From: Zoogloeaceae bacterium
GTDB lineage: Bacteria > Pseudomonadota > Gammaproteobacteria > Burkholderiales > Rhodocyclaceae
NCBI GenBank assembly: GCA_031267345.1
Contig: JAIRZG010000184.1
Location: 1-7,171 of the forward strand
Length of the DNA: 7,171 nt
Direction: 5' to 3'
Of this stretch, positions 1-6,045 are shown one piece after another. Positions within the stretch are counted from its first letter, which is position 1; each line of letters opens with the position of its first letter. Both the position numbers and the translations under genes were made by a program. The notes under the pieces were generated by a model that saw only the letters and a list, made by a program, of their open reading frames with translations, made no database searches and had not been told where the DNA came from.

Positions 1-568
1 TATGCGTCTGTTGCGAGCCGCCCAGCAGCGGCACGACCCAGCCGAAGAAAAAATCACCGATGCCGCCTGCGCCCTTGAACTCGACAAAGAGGCCGAAGCC
101 GGTCAAGGTCATGCCGAAGGCGAGGACGGTGAAAAAGAAGAATATCATCAACAGCGCCATCGGATTATGACCGAGGTATTTTTTGGGCGTGTGTTCCAGA
201 AACAGGTACCAGCGCAGCTCGTAGAGCACTTCGCGCCACCATTCCTTGTCCGTGAAGGGCAGGAGAAAAATCTGCCGGGCGTGACGGTTGCCGACAAAGG
301 CCCAGTACAGTCGGACAACCAGACCGGCGGCGAACAGATAACCGGCGACGAAATGCGCGAAGCGGACGTAGCCCATCATGTAATGGTCGGCAGCCTCTCC
401 GGTCAGTGTCGGCAAAGGCTTGCCGATCAGGTAGCCGGTAACGGCAAGGATGACCATGAAAAGGGCGTTCAACCAGTGCCAGACGCGGAGCGGCGCCTCA
501 AAGACGTAGACGGAATAGACCTGGCGTCCGCTGCGTTCGGCTTCCTGGATGTCGTTTTGGGAAAGCAT
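1..568 (-). CDS. hyaC: Ni/Fe-hydrogenase b-type cytochrome subunit (partial, 3' end outside window)
   Basis: Integral membrane cytochrome b that anchors the hydrogenase and passes electrons from its small subunit to the quinone pool. Reading the minus strand from the ATG at 568 gives 189 codons with no stop before the left edge. Family members are usually about 220-240 residues, so only the last part is missing. Visible features are an N-terminal cytosolic stretch followed by hydrophobic segments near residues 31-49, 70-92, 136-160 and from 173. Candidate haem-ligand histidines are H31 in RVWHWLN, H72 in FAHFVAGY and H134 in GHNP. The start is supported by AGAGGA seven bases upstream of the ATG. 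It begins 22 bases after the large-subunit stop codon, so it is almost certainly co-transcribed with hyaA and hyaB. The order small, large, cytochrome b is that of hya/hup operons. Which histidines bind haem is inferred from family knowledge. Confidence 0.95.
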   Translation of the reverse strand, partial: MLSQNDIQEAERSGRQVYSVYVFEAPLRVWHWLNALFMVILAVTGYLIGKPLPTLTGEAADHYMMGYVRFAHFVAGYLFAAGLVVRLYWAFVGNRHARQIFLLPFTDKEWWREVLYELRWYLFLEHTPKKYLGHNPMALLMIFFFFTVLAFGMTLTGFGLFVEFKGAGGIGDFFFGWVVPLLGGSQQTH

Positions 569-590
569 GGCGTTTTCCTCTTGTCCGGGT

Positions 591-2384
591 TCAGCGCACC
601 TTGACCGTGACCATTTCCTGTCCATTGGGACGCATCACGTGCGTCGAGCAGGCCAGACAGGGATCGAAGGAATGCAGGGTGCGCAGGATTTCCAGCGGTT
701 CGTCGGCTTTTGCCAACGGCGTATTCAGGAGACTGGCTTCAAAAGCGCCGATCTGCCCGCCGGGGTCGCGCGGGCTGCCGTTCCAGGTGGTGGGAACGAC
801 GCACTGGTAATTGTCGATTTTGCCGTTCCTGATCTTGATCCAGTGCCCCAACGCGCCGCGCGGCGCTTCGGTAAAGCCTACGCCCTGCGCTTCAACAGGC
901 CAGGTGGCAGGCTCCCAAAGGCTCACGTTGGCGGTGTTGTGGTCGCCCGCTTTCAGGTTATCCATCAGACGGGTAAACATCTGCTGCTGCAACTGGACGC
1001 AATAGAGCGTCTCAATGCCTCTGGCGGCGGTGCGTCCCAGTGTGGAAAACAACGCGGTCAACGGCAGATCGAGTTTTTTCAACACGCCATCAATGGTTTC
1101 CTTGACAAAGGGATAACGCCCGGGTTGCAGGTAAGCCAACACCATGCGCGACAGGCAGCCGACTTCCATCGCGTGACCGCGCCAGCGCGGGGCCTTGATC
1201 CACGAATACTTGCCCGCTTCATCAAAGGCCTCTACGCGCGTCTTCCCCCCTTTGGTATTCGCGCCCAGCGTGAAGTCGGGTTCAGTAATGCCGTCGAAAG
1301 GATGCAGGCCTTTGCTTTCGTCCGGATATTTGTACCAGGAATGGGCGACGAATTCCTGCACCTGTTCCGGGTCTTTCAAATCGACTTCGTGAATCGTGCC
1401 GAGGTCGCCGTTGATGATCGCGCCGCGCGGCAACAGCAGGTTGCCTGCCGAATAATCGTTGGCGAGGTCGGGAATGTCACCGTAAGCCAGCAGGGCTTGC
1501 GAGGCGATGCCGCCGCCATAGAGCCAATCCTTGTAGAACGAGGCGATGGCGAGCAGGTCGGGAATATAGACCTGTTCGATGAAGGCGGCGGACTGGTCGA
1601 GGACGCTTTTCACCAGATTCAGCCGTTCCATATTCACCGCGCCGACCGCTCCCGTGCCTTCCAGATTGATGGCGCAGGGTACGCCGCCCACCAGCCAGTT
1701 GGGGTGCGGGTTTTTGCCGCCGAAAATGGCGTGAATCTTGACAATTTCCTTTTGGAAATCAAGAGCTTCCAGATAATGCGTCACCGCCATCAGATTGGCT
1801 TCCGGCGGCAGTTTGTAGGCCGGATTGCCCCAATAGGCGTTCGAGAAAGGGCCAAGCTGACCGCTGTCGACAAACTTTTTCAATCGGGTTTGCACATCAC
1901 GGAAATAGCCGGGTGAAGATAGCGGCCAGGCGGAAATGCTCTGCGCCAGCGCCGAAGTCTTTTGCGGGTCCGCCTTCAGGGCGGAAACCACATCCACCCA
2001 ATCGAGCGCGTGCAGATGGTAAAAATGCACCAGATGGTCATGCACATACAGGTTCAACTGCATGAGGTTGCGGATCAGGTGGGCGTTTTCGGGAATCTGG
2101 ATGGCAAGCGCGTCTTCCACGGCGCGGATGGAAGTAAGCGCGTGCGTGCCGGTGCACACGCCGCAGATGCGTTCGGTAAACGCCCAGGCGTCGCGCGGGT
2201 CGCGGCCTTTCAGGATGACTTCCAGTCCGCGCCACATGGTGCCGGTAGACACGGCGTTGCGGATCACGTTGTCGCTGTCCAGATTCACCTCCACCCGCAT
2301 GTGGCCTTCAATGCGGCAAACGGGATCGACCACCACGCGGCGACCGGAATTGTCGAGTTTGAAACCTTGCGTTTCGTAGCTCAT
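591..2384 (-). CDS. hyaB: [NiFe]-hydrogenase large subunit, uptake (Hyd-1/MBH type)
   Basis: Catalytic subunit holding the Ni-Fe(CN)2CO centre that oxidises H2. It is 597 residues, the same length as E. coli HyaB as I recall it. The N-terminal nickel motif is RICGVCTGTH (C74, C77, H81) and the C-terminal one is DPCLACSTH (C576, C579, H582). The 15 residues after H582 match the tail removed by a HyaD/HupD-type endopeptidase once nickel is inserted, so the mature protein should end at H582. Conserved active-site surroundings are present: E26 in RIEGH, D116 in HDHLVH, P508-R509 in TEAPRGALGH, and D574. The start is preceded by AAGGAG with seven-base spacing and overlaps the small-subunit stop as ATGA, implying translational coupling. 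It has no signal peptide and should be exported as a folded complex with the Tat-tagged small subunit. One oddity is C23 where the family usually has threonine, in the segment DPVCRIEGH. Confidence 0.98.
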   Translation of the reverse strand: MSYETQGFKLDNSGRRVVVDPVCRIEGHMRVEVNLDSDNVIRNAVSTGTMWRGLEVILKGRDPRDAWAFTERICGVCTGTHALTSIRAVEDALAIQIPENAHLIRNLMQLNLYVHDHLVHFYHLHALDWVDVVSALKADPQKTSALAQSISAWPLSSPGYFRDVQTRLKKFVDSGQLGPFSNAYWGNPAYKLPPEANLMAVTHYLEALDFQKEIVKIHAIFGGKNPHPNWLVGGVPCAINLEGTGAVGAVNMERLNLVKSVLDQSAAFIEQVYIPDLLAIASFYKDWLYGGGIASQALLAYGDIPDLANDYSAGNLLLPRGAIINGDLGTIHEVDLKDPEQVQEFVAHSWYKYPDESKGLHPFDGITEPDFTLGANTKGGKTRVEAFDEAGKYSWIKAPRWRGHAMEVGCLSRMVLAYLQPGRYPFVKETIDGVLKKLDLPLTALFSTLGRTAARGIETLYCVQLQQQMFTRLMDNLKAGDHNTANVSLWEPATWPVEAQGVGFTEAPRGALGHWIKIRNGKIDNYQCVVPTTWNGSPRDPGGQIGAFEASLLNTPLAKADEPLEILRTLHSFDPCLACSTHVMRPNGQEMVTVKVR

Positions 2385-3478
2385 GCCTCGACTCCTTCCT
2401 GCGCGGCTTCTTTTTGACTCACGCGCTTTCTCATGCTGTCCAGCGCGGTGAGGGCGGCGTGGGCGGCGATGCCCGCGCCCGTGCCGATGGCGACCGCCGC
2501 GCCGATGGCGTCGGCGTTGGCTTCAATGCCGAACTGGTGAATGCCGGTCACGCGGTCATAAAAACTGCCCTTGTCCCAAAAGCCATCTTCGGAACAACCC
2601 AGACAACCGTGCCCGGATTGCACCGGCCAGGAAATGCCGCCATTCCAGCGCATCGAGGAACAGGCGTTGTAGGTGGTCGGCCCCTTGCAGCCCATTTTGT
2701 ACAGGCAAAACCCTTTCTTTGCCGATTCGTCATCCCAGGCTTCGATGAACTGTCCGGCGTCGAAATGCCCGCGCCGATAGCATTTGTCGTGAATGCGCTG
2801 ACCGTAAAACATTTTCGGACGCCCCTGCCGATCCAGCGCCGGAATGCGGTCAAAGGTGAGCATGTACGTCACCACGCCGGTCATCACCTCGGCAATCGGC
2901 GGGCAGCCCGGCACGTTGATAATCGGCTTGCCGCTGATCACTTTGCCAATCGGCGTGGCGCGCGTCGGATTCGGACGCGCCGCCTGTACGCAACCATAGG
3001 CGGCGCAGGAGCCCCAGGCGATCACCGCCTTGGCGTCGGCGCAGGTTTCCTTCAGCTTCTCCACGAAAGGCCGCCCACCCTGAATACAGAACATGCCATC
3101 CTCATTCAAGGGTGGATTGCCTTCCACCGCCACGATGTAATTGCCTTTGTACTTTGCCTTTACCTGTTCGATGATGGCTTCCGCCTGATGCCCGGCGGCA
3201 GCCATCAGCGTATCGTCATAATCGAGGGAGAGCATGGAAAGCACGACATCCTTGGTGAGCGGGTGCGCCGAGCGAATGAAGGATTCCGAGCAGCAGGTGC
3301 ATTCCAGACCGTGCAGCCACAAGACCGGCGTACGCGGTTTCGTTTCCAGCGCCTGCGCGATTTTCGGCATGGCGGCGGCGGAAAGCCCCAGCGAAGTGGC
3401 GGTCAGGCTACAAAATTTCAGAAAACTGCGTCGGGTGATTCCCTGACGGCGCAAGACTTCATAGAAGGTTTCAGTCAT
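2381..3478 (-). CDS. hyaA: [NiFe]-hydrogenase small subunit, Tat-exported, O2-tolerant type
   Basis: Electron-transfer subunit carrying three Fe-S clusters between the Ni-Fe site and the cytochrome b. It is 365 residues. The N-terminus carries a twin-arginine signal (TRRSFLK, R16-R17), a hydrophobic stretch and a likely cut after AQA at residue 43. Six cysteines that bind an oxygen-tolerant [4Fe-3S] proximal cluster are present: C60, C62, C63, C158, C163 and C192. In mature numbering these are 17, 19, 20, 115, 120 and 149, the E. coli Hyd-1 positions. H230, C233, C258 and C264 suit the distal [4Fe-4S] cluster, and C273, C292 and C295 the medial [3Fe-4S] cluster. Residues about 322-346 are a C-terminal membrane anchor. 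I chose the ATG at 3478 because AAGGA lies seven bases upstream and the Tat motif follows. The frame is open 118 codons further upstream, but that part is translated repeat and leader DNA. First gene of the operon; its stop overlaps the hyaB start. Confidence 0.98.
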   Translation of the reverse strand: MTETFYEVLRRQGITRRSFLKFCSLTATSLGLSAAAMPKIAQALETKPRTPVLWLHGLECTCCSESFIRSAHPLTKDVVLSMLSLDYDDTLMAAAGHQAEAIIEQVKAKYKGNYIVAVEGNPPLNEDGMFCIQGGRPFVEKLKETCADAKAVIAWGSCAAYGCVQAARPNPTRATPIGKVISGKPIINVPGCPPIAEVMTGVVTYMLTFDRIPALDRQGRPKMFYGQRIHDKCYRRGHFDAGQFIEAWDDESAKKGFCLYKMGCKGPTTYNACSSMRWNGGISWPVQSGHGCLGCSEDGFWDKGSFYDRVTGIHQFGIEANADAIGAAVAIGTGAGIAAHAALTALDSMRKRVSQKEAAQEGVEA

Positions 3479-3485
3479 GGTCGAA

Positions 3486-3490
3486 TCCTT
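3486..3490 (-). promoter_or_regulatory. Ribosome binding site deciding the hyaA start
   Basis: AAGGA on the minus strand, seven bases before the ATG at 3478. It supports this start over in-frame upstream Met codons, which would place up to 118 extra residues before the Tat signal. Confidence 0.75.
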
Positions 3491-3640
3491 TTGGACAGGC
3501 GTTGCCGGACAGCGCGAGCAAGGCGTTTGAAACTGCTGCGCATTTTCGCATGAATCGGGCAGTCGCATTGCAGGATAAAGGTGACGGCGCAGGGCAACCG
3601 CATGAACACGTTTCTCATCGGCAGTCATGCGCGGCGCCTG

Positions 3641-3743
3641 CTTCACTCCCTTCCCCTTCAAGGGGAGGAAACTTGACCTTGCGCCCTCTCCTCCGACCCC
3701 TCCAAAACCCCTACCTCCCTCCCACAAGGGGAGAGGGGAGAAG
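3641..3743. repeat. MITE/REPIN-like palindromic repeat with hairpin terminal inverted repeats
   Basis: The two ends are imperfect inverted copies. Reading inward, the left end is CTTCACTCCCTTCCCCTT and continues with CAAGGGGAGG. The right end, on the other strand, is CTTCTCCCCTCTCCCCTT and continues with GTGGGAGG. Each end can fold on itself (CCCCTT/AAGGGG on the left; CTCCC/GGGAG around ACAAG on the right). Between them lies a C-rich pyrimidine stretch on the plus strand. The similarity may extend outward (GCGCCTG on the left against GCGCCCCTG on the right, read from the other strand), giving about 3634-3753. From general experience, dispersed intergenic repeats of this composition are frequent in Gram-negative genomes and give spurious peptides like PLPLWEGG when translated, which is seen here. 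No transposase gene is present. Copy number elsewhere cannot be seen. Confidence 0.7.
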
Positions 3744-3806
3744 AACAGGGGCGCATCGCGGACGCAGCAGGTTTGTTGCGCCAGAAATTCCGCCATTCTT
3801 CGGCAA

Positions 3807-3831
3807 TGCTTATGCTTTTCCCGAATAAGCA
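3807..3831. promoter_or_regulatory. 7-bp dyad (TGCTTAT ... ATAAGCA), possible operator
   Basis: Perfect inverted repeat of seven bases separated by eleven. It lies about 100 bases upstream of tctB and outside the MITE-like repeat. It could be a binding site for a dimeric regulator of tctBA or of the hydrogenase operon. There is no T-run to suggest a terminator. A dyad this short can arise by chance. Confidence 0.3.
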
Positions 3832-3880
3832 AGGAGACAGATTCACCATAAGTAAAGCGGATATTTGTATTTCCCCTCTG

Positions 3881-3909
3881 TTGGCAAGGCTTTCATTATT
3901 CGCTTCATT
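3881..3909 (+). promoter_or_regulatory. Weak sigma-70 promoter candidate for tctBA
   Basis: TTGGCA (five of six bases of the -35 consensus), 17 bases, then TTCATT (only three of six for the -10). The predicted start would leave a leader of about 18 bases containing the tctB GGAG. The poor -10 keeps confidence low. Confidence 0.25.
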
Positions 3910-3921
3910 GTTTCTTGCCTT

Positions 3922-3925
3922 GGAG
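3922..3925 (+). promoter_or_regulatory. Ribosome binding site deciding the tctB start
   Basis: GGAG eight bases before the ATG at 3934. It favours this start over an in-frame TTG at 3865, which would add 23 residues and has no ribosome binding site. Confidence 0.65.
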
Positions 3926-3933
3926 CCTGTCGC

Positions 3934-4389
3934 ATGTCTTTATCCCTTTTCAAACATCAGGATGTCGTCGCCGGATTGCTGTTTTGCCTGACGGGTCTGG
4001 TCGTGGCGGCGGTCAGCGTCCACCAGTATCCGCTGGGTTCCGCCATGCGAATGGGCGCGGGGTATTTCCCGCTGTTGCTGGGCGGCTTTCTGGCGATTCT
4101 TGGCGGAACGGTATTGTTGCGCGCCATTTTTTCACGACGTCGACATTTCATTGGTCGTCTGATGTTCAAACCCGTGCTGCTGATCGGCGCGGGAGTGCTC
4201 GCCTTTGCCGGATTGCTGGGCAGCATCGGACTGGCGGCGGCGACCCTTGCGCTCATCGCTCTTTCCGGCTCGGCGCATCATGAATCCCGACTGCGCGAGT
4301 TGTTGCCGCTGGGCCTTGCCATGGCGCTCTTCGGCGCAGGCGTTTTTGTCTGGGGACTGGGTTTGCCCTTATCGCTTCTGCCTGCCTGA
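3934..4389 (+). CDS. tctB: TctB-family small membrane subunit of a tripartite tricarboxylate transporter
   Basis: Small membrane subunit of a TTT-family secondary transporter, which imports citrate-like carboxylates or other organic acids from a periplasmic binding protein. It is 151 residues, normal for TctB. Four hydrophobic segments are visible at about 11-29, 43-64, 80-111 (probably one helix plus a short re-entrant part) and 122-148. The family signature is the segment YPLGSAMRMGAGYFP near residues 32-46, with the conserved Met-Gly-x-Gly-Tyr-Phe-Pro. The C-terminal end GLGLPLSLLP is also typical. The start is the ATG with GGAG eight bases upstream. The next gene, tctA, starts nine bases after the stop, so the two form one operon. 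The substrate cannot be read from this subunit. No tctC gene precedes it, although that is the common order. Confidence 0.9.
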   Translation: MSLSLFKHQDVVAGLLFCLTGLVVAAVSVHQYPLGSAMRMGAGYFPLLLGGFLAILGGTVLLRAIFSRRRHFIGRLMFKPVLLIGAGVLAFAGLLGSIGLAAATLALIALSGSAHHESRLRELLPLGLAMALFGAGVFVWGLGLPLSLLPA

Positions 4390-4398
4390 CGCTGCGTC

Positions 4399-5898
4399 AT
4401 GGAACTGATTGCGCATCTGGGTATCGGCCTGGAAGCGATACTGACCTGGCAAAACCTGGGGTACTGCCTCCTGGGCGCGTTGCTCGGCACCCTGATCGGC
4501 GTTTTGCCGGGTCTGGGGCCGGTGGCGACTATCGCCATGCTCTTGCCGGTAACCTACGGATTGCCGCCGCTTTCGGCGCTCATCATGTTGTCCGGCATTT
4601 ATTACGGCGCGCAGTATGGTGGCTCGACAACGGCGATTCTGGTCAATCTGCCGGGAGAATCCTCTTCCGTCGTCACCTGCCTGGATGGCTACGCGCTGGC
4701 GCGACAGGGACGCGCCGGGGCGGCGCTGGGCGTCGCCGCGCTCGGCTCCTTTTTCGCGGGTACGGTCGCCACGCTGGTCATCGCTGCCGCCGCCGCGCCA
4801 CTTTCCGAATTCGCCCTGAAATTCGGCCCGACGGAATACTTTTCTCTGATGCTGTTGGGATTGATCGCCGCCGTGGTGCTGGCGCAGGGCGATGTCTTCA
4901 AGGCCGTCGCCATGGTAGTGCTGGGGCTGGTGTTGGGACTGGTGGGCACGGACGTGAATTCGGGCGCGGAACGCTTTACCTTCGGCATTCCTGAACTTGC
5001 TGATGGCATTAGTTTTGTGGTGCTGTCGATGGGGCTTTTCGGCATCGCTGAAATCATCATCAATCTGGAGCGCGCGGAAAACCGTGACGTGTTCGCCACG
5101 CGCATCGGCAGCCTGTGGCCAACCTGGCAGGACATGCTCAAATCCTGGAAGCCGGTCTTGCGCGGCACGGCATTGGGTTCGCTTTTGGGCATTCTGCCGG
5201 GCGGGGGAGCGGTGCTGTCTTCCTTTTCTTCCTACACGCTGGAAAAAAAGTTGGCGGACGACCCGTCGCGTTTCGGCAAGGGCGCAATCGAAGGCGTCGC
5301 CGGGCCGGAAGCCGCCAATAACGCGGGGGCGCAAACTTCCTTCATTCCGTTGCTGGTCATGGGATTGCCCTCGAACGCGGTCATGGCGTTGATGGTGGGC
5401 GCGATGATGATTCACGGCATCGTCCCCGGTCCGCAGGTGATGGAAGAACGTCCGGCGTTGTTTTGGGGACTGATTGTCAGCATGTGGATCGGCAACCTGT
5501 TTCTGGTGCTCCTGAACATGCCGCTGATCGGCCTGTGGGTGCGTCTTCTGAAAGTGCCTTATCGTCTGCTTTATCCCGTCATCCTGCTGTTTTGTTGCAT
5601 CGGCGTCTACAGCGTCAACAACAGCGCCTTTGAAGTGGGCCTGACGCTGTTTTTCGGTGTGCTGGGTTATCTGTTCGTCAAGCTGGATTGCGAACCCGCG
5701 CCGCTGCTCCTGGGTTTTGTGCTCGGCCCGATGATGGAAGAAAACCTGCGCCGCGCCATGCTGCTGGCGCGTGGCGACGCCTCCGTCTTTTTCACCCGTC
5801 CCATCAGCCTCACCTTGCTGGTTATCTCTGCCCTGCTGCTCTGCCTTCTGGCCTGGCCGAAAGCGCGCAAGACGCGCGATCTGGCGTTTCAGGAATAA
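4399..5898 (+). CDS. tctA: TctA-family large permease subunit of a tripartite tricarboxylate transporter
   Basis: Main translocation subunit of the TTT transporter in the inner membrane, driven by an ion gradient. It is 499 residues, as expected for TctA, with about ten to twelve hydrophobic segments throughout. The two related halves are marked by the repeated loop GVLPGLGP (34-41) and GILPGGGA (264-271). Other family motifs are YGGSTTAILVNLPGE (73-87), EGVAGPEAANNAGA (298-311) followed by FIPLLVMGLPSN, and GPMMEENLRR near 443-452. No Shine-Dalgarno is visible before the ATG. The nine-base gap after the tctB stop suggests translation coupled to tctB. Nearest known relatives carry tricarboxylates, but many members transport other acids, so the substrate is left open. 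The gene ends with TAA directly followed by a hairpin. Confidence 0.95.
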   Translation: MELIAHLGIGLEAILTWQNLGYCLLGALLGTLIGVLPGLGPVATIAMLLPVTYGLPPLSALIMLSGIYYGAQYGGSTTAILVNLPGESSSVVTCLDGYALARQGRAGAALGVAALGSFFAGTVATLVIAAAAAPLSEFALKFGPTEYFSLMLLGLIAAVVLAQGDVFKAVAMVVLGLVLGLVGTDVNSGAERFTFGIPELADGISFVVLSMGLFGIAEIIINLERAENRDVFATRIGSLWPTWQDMLKSWKPVLRGTALGSLLGILPGGGAVLSSFSSYTLEKKLADDPSRFGKGAIEGVAGPEAANNAGAQTSFIPLLVMGLPSNAVMALMVGAMMIHGIVPGPQVMEERPALFWGLIVSMWIGNLFLVLLNMPLIGLWVRLLKVPYRLLYPVILLFCCIGVYSVNNSAFEVGLTLFFGVLGYLFVKLDCEPAPLLLGFVLGPMMEENLRRAMLLARGDASVFFTRPISLTLLVISALLLCLLAWPKARKTRDLAFQE

Positions 5899-5918
5899 GC
5901 CCGCCGATAACGGCGGGC
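5899..5918 (+). terminator. Strong hairpin directly after tctA
   Basis: GCCCGCCG, loop ATAA, CGGCGGGC: a perfect 8-bp GC-rich stem starting at the base after the tctA TAA. No T-run follows on the plus strand; an A-rich stretch (AAAACAAAAAA) follows instead. It is therefore not a textbook rho-independent terminator. It may stabilise the 3' end of tctA mRNA, or stop transcripts arriving from the convergent trbM-like gene. Confidence 0.5.
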
Positions 5919-5948
5919 AGGCAAAACAAAAAATCAGCGTCAGACTTT

Positions 5949-5970
5949 CCGACCGAGGTTCGCTCCCACC
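5949..5970 (-). repeat. REP-like short palindromic element
   Basis: On the minus strand GGTGGGAGCGAACCTCGGTC is a GGGAGC head followed by a small hairpin, CGA(A)CC / GGTCG with one bulged A and a two-base loop. This resembles the build of Pseudomonas-type REP sequences (GTGGGAGC plus a hairpin). Only this copy is seen in the window, so the identification rests on resemblance alone. Confidence 0.35.
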
Positions 5971-6022
5971 TTATCAGCGGGCGGGGTTTCAACCGGAGTT
6001 GGTTGTCCGATGAAGTCAAAGG

Positions 6023-6041
6023 CGAAAGCCTCCGGCTTGCG
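6023..6041 (-). terminator. Hairpin just downstream of the trbM-like gene
   Basis: On the minus strand CGCAAGCC, loop GGA, GGCTTTCG: five pairs, one mismatch and two more pairs. It begins four bases after the TAG stop codon of the gene ending at 6046. The tract after it (CCTTTGACTTC) is only mildly T-rich, so termination is plausible but not certain. Confidence 0.4.
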
Positions 6042-6045
6042 TATC

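Larger units (their letters stand above)
3479..3933. other. Divergent intergenic region between hyaA and tctB
   Basis: 455 bases with no gene I can support. It must hold the promoters of both the hydrogenase operon (leftward) and tctBA (rightward). It contains a MITE-like repeat (about 3641-3743), a 7-bp dyad (3807-3831), an AAGGAG on the plus strand at 3831-3836 with no start codon at a usable distance, and a weak promoter candidate for tctB. On the hyaA side I see no convincing sigma-70 promoter and only a poor GG-N10-GC sigma-54 resemblance. The hydrogenase-side reading frame stays open through the whole stretch, but the translated text is low-complexity Pro/Gly/Leu-rich repeat sequence and not a protein domain. 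Confidence 0.7.

Noticed and set aside
2..604. Plus-strand open frame of 200 codons at the left edge
   Set aside because: It lies opposite the cytochrome b subunit, which has haem-type histidines and membrane segments. The plus-strand translation is low-complexity Gln/Glu/Asp-rich sequence.
549..1916. Long plus-strand open frame (455 codons) opposite the hydrogenase large subunit
   Set aside because: It is fully antisense to hyaB, whose sequence and motifs are unmistakable. The translation has no recognisable domain and follows from codon bias in GC-rich DNA.
2414..3553. Plus-strand open frame (379 codons) opposite the hydrogenase small subunit
   Set aside because: Antisense shadow of hyaA; no domain, no signal and no ribosome binding site.
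3798..3825. Sigma-54-like GG-N10-GC on the minus strand upstream of hyaA
   Set aside because: Only the GG and GC dinucleotides match, and the TGGCAC and TTGC blocks are poor. Such matches are frequent by chance, and the site is over 300 bases from hyaA with the repeat in between.
3865..3933. Upstream TTG extension of tctB adding 23 residues
   Set aside because: There is no ribosome binding site before the TTG, whereas the ATG at 3934 has GGAG at good spacing and gives the family's usual N-terminus.
4369..5415. Minus-strand open frame (348 codons) opposite tctA
   Set aside because: The translation is rich in His/Gln/Arg, as expected for an antisense shadow of a membrane protein, and has no domain.
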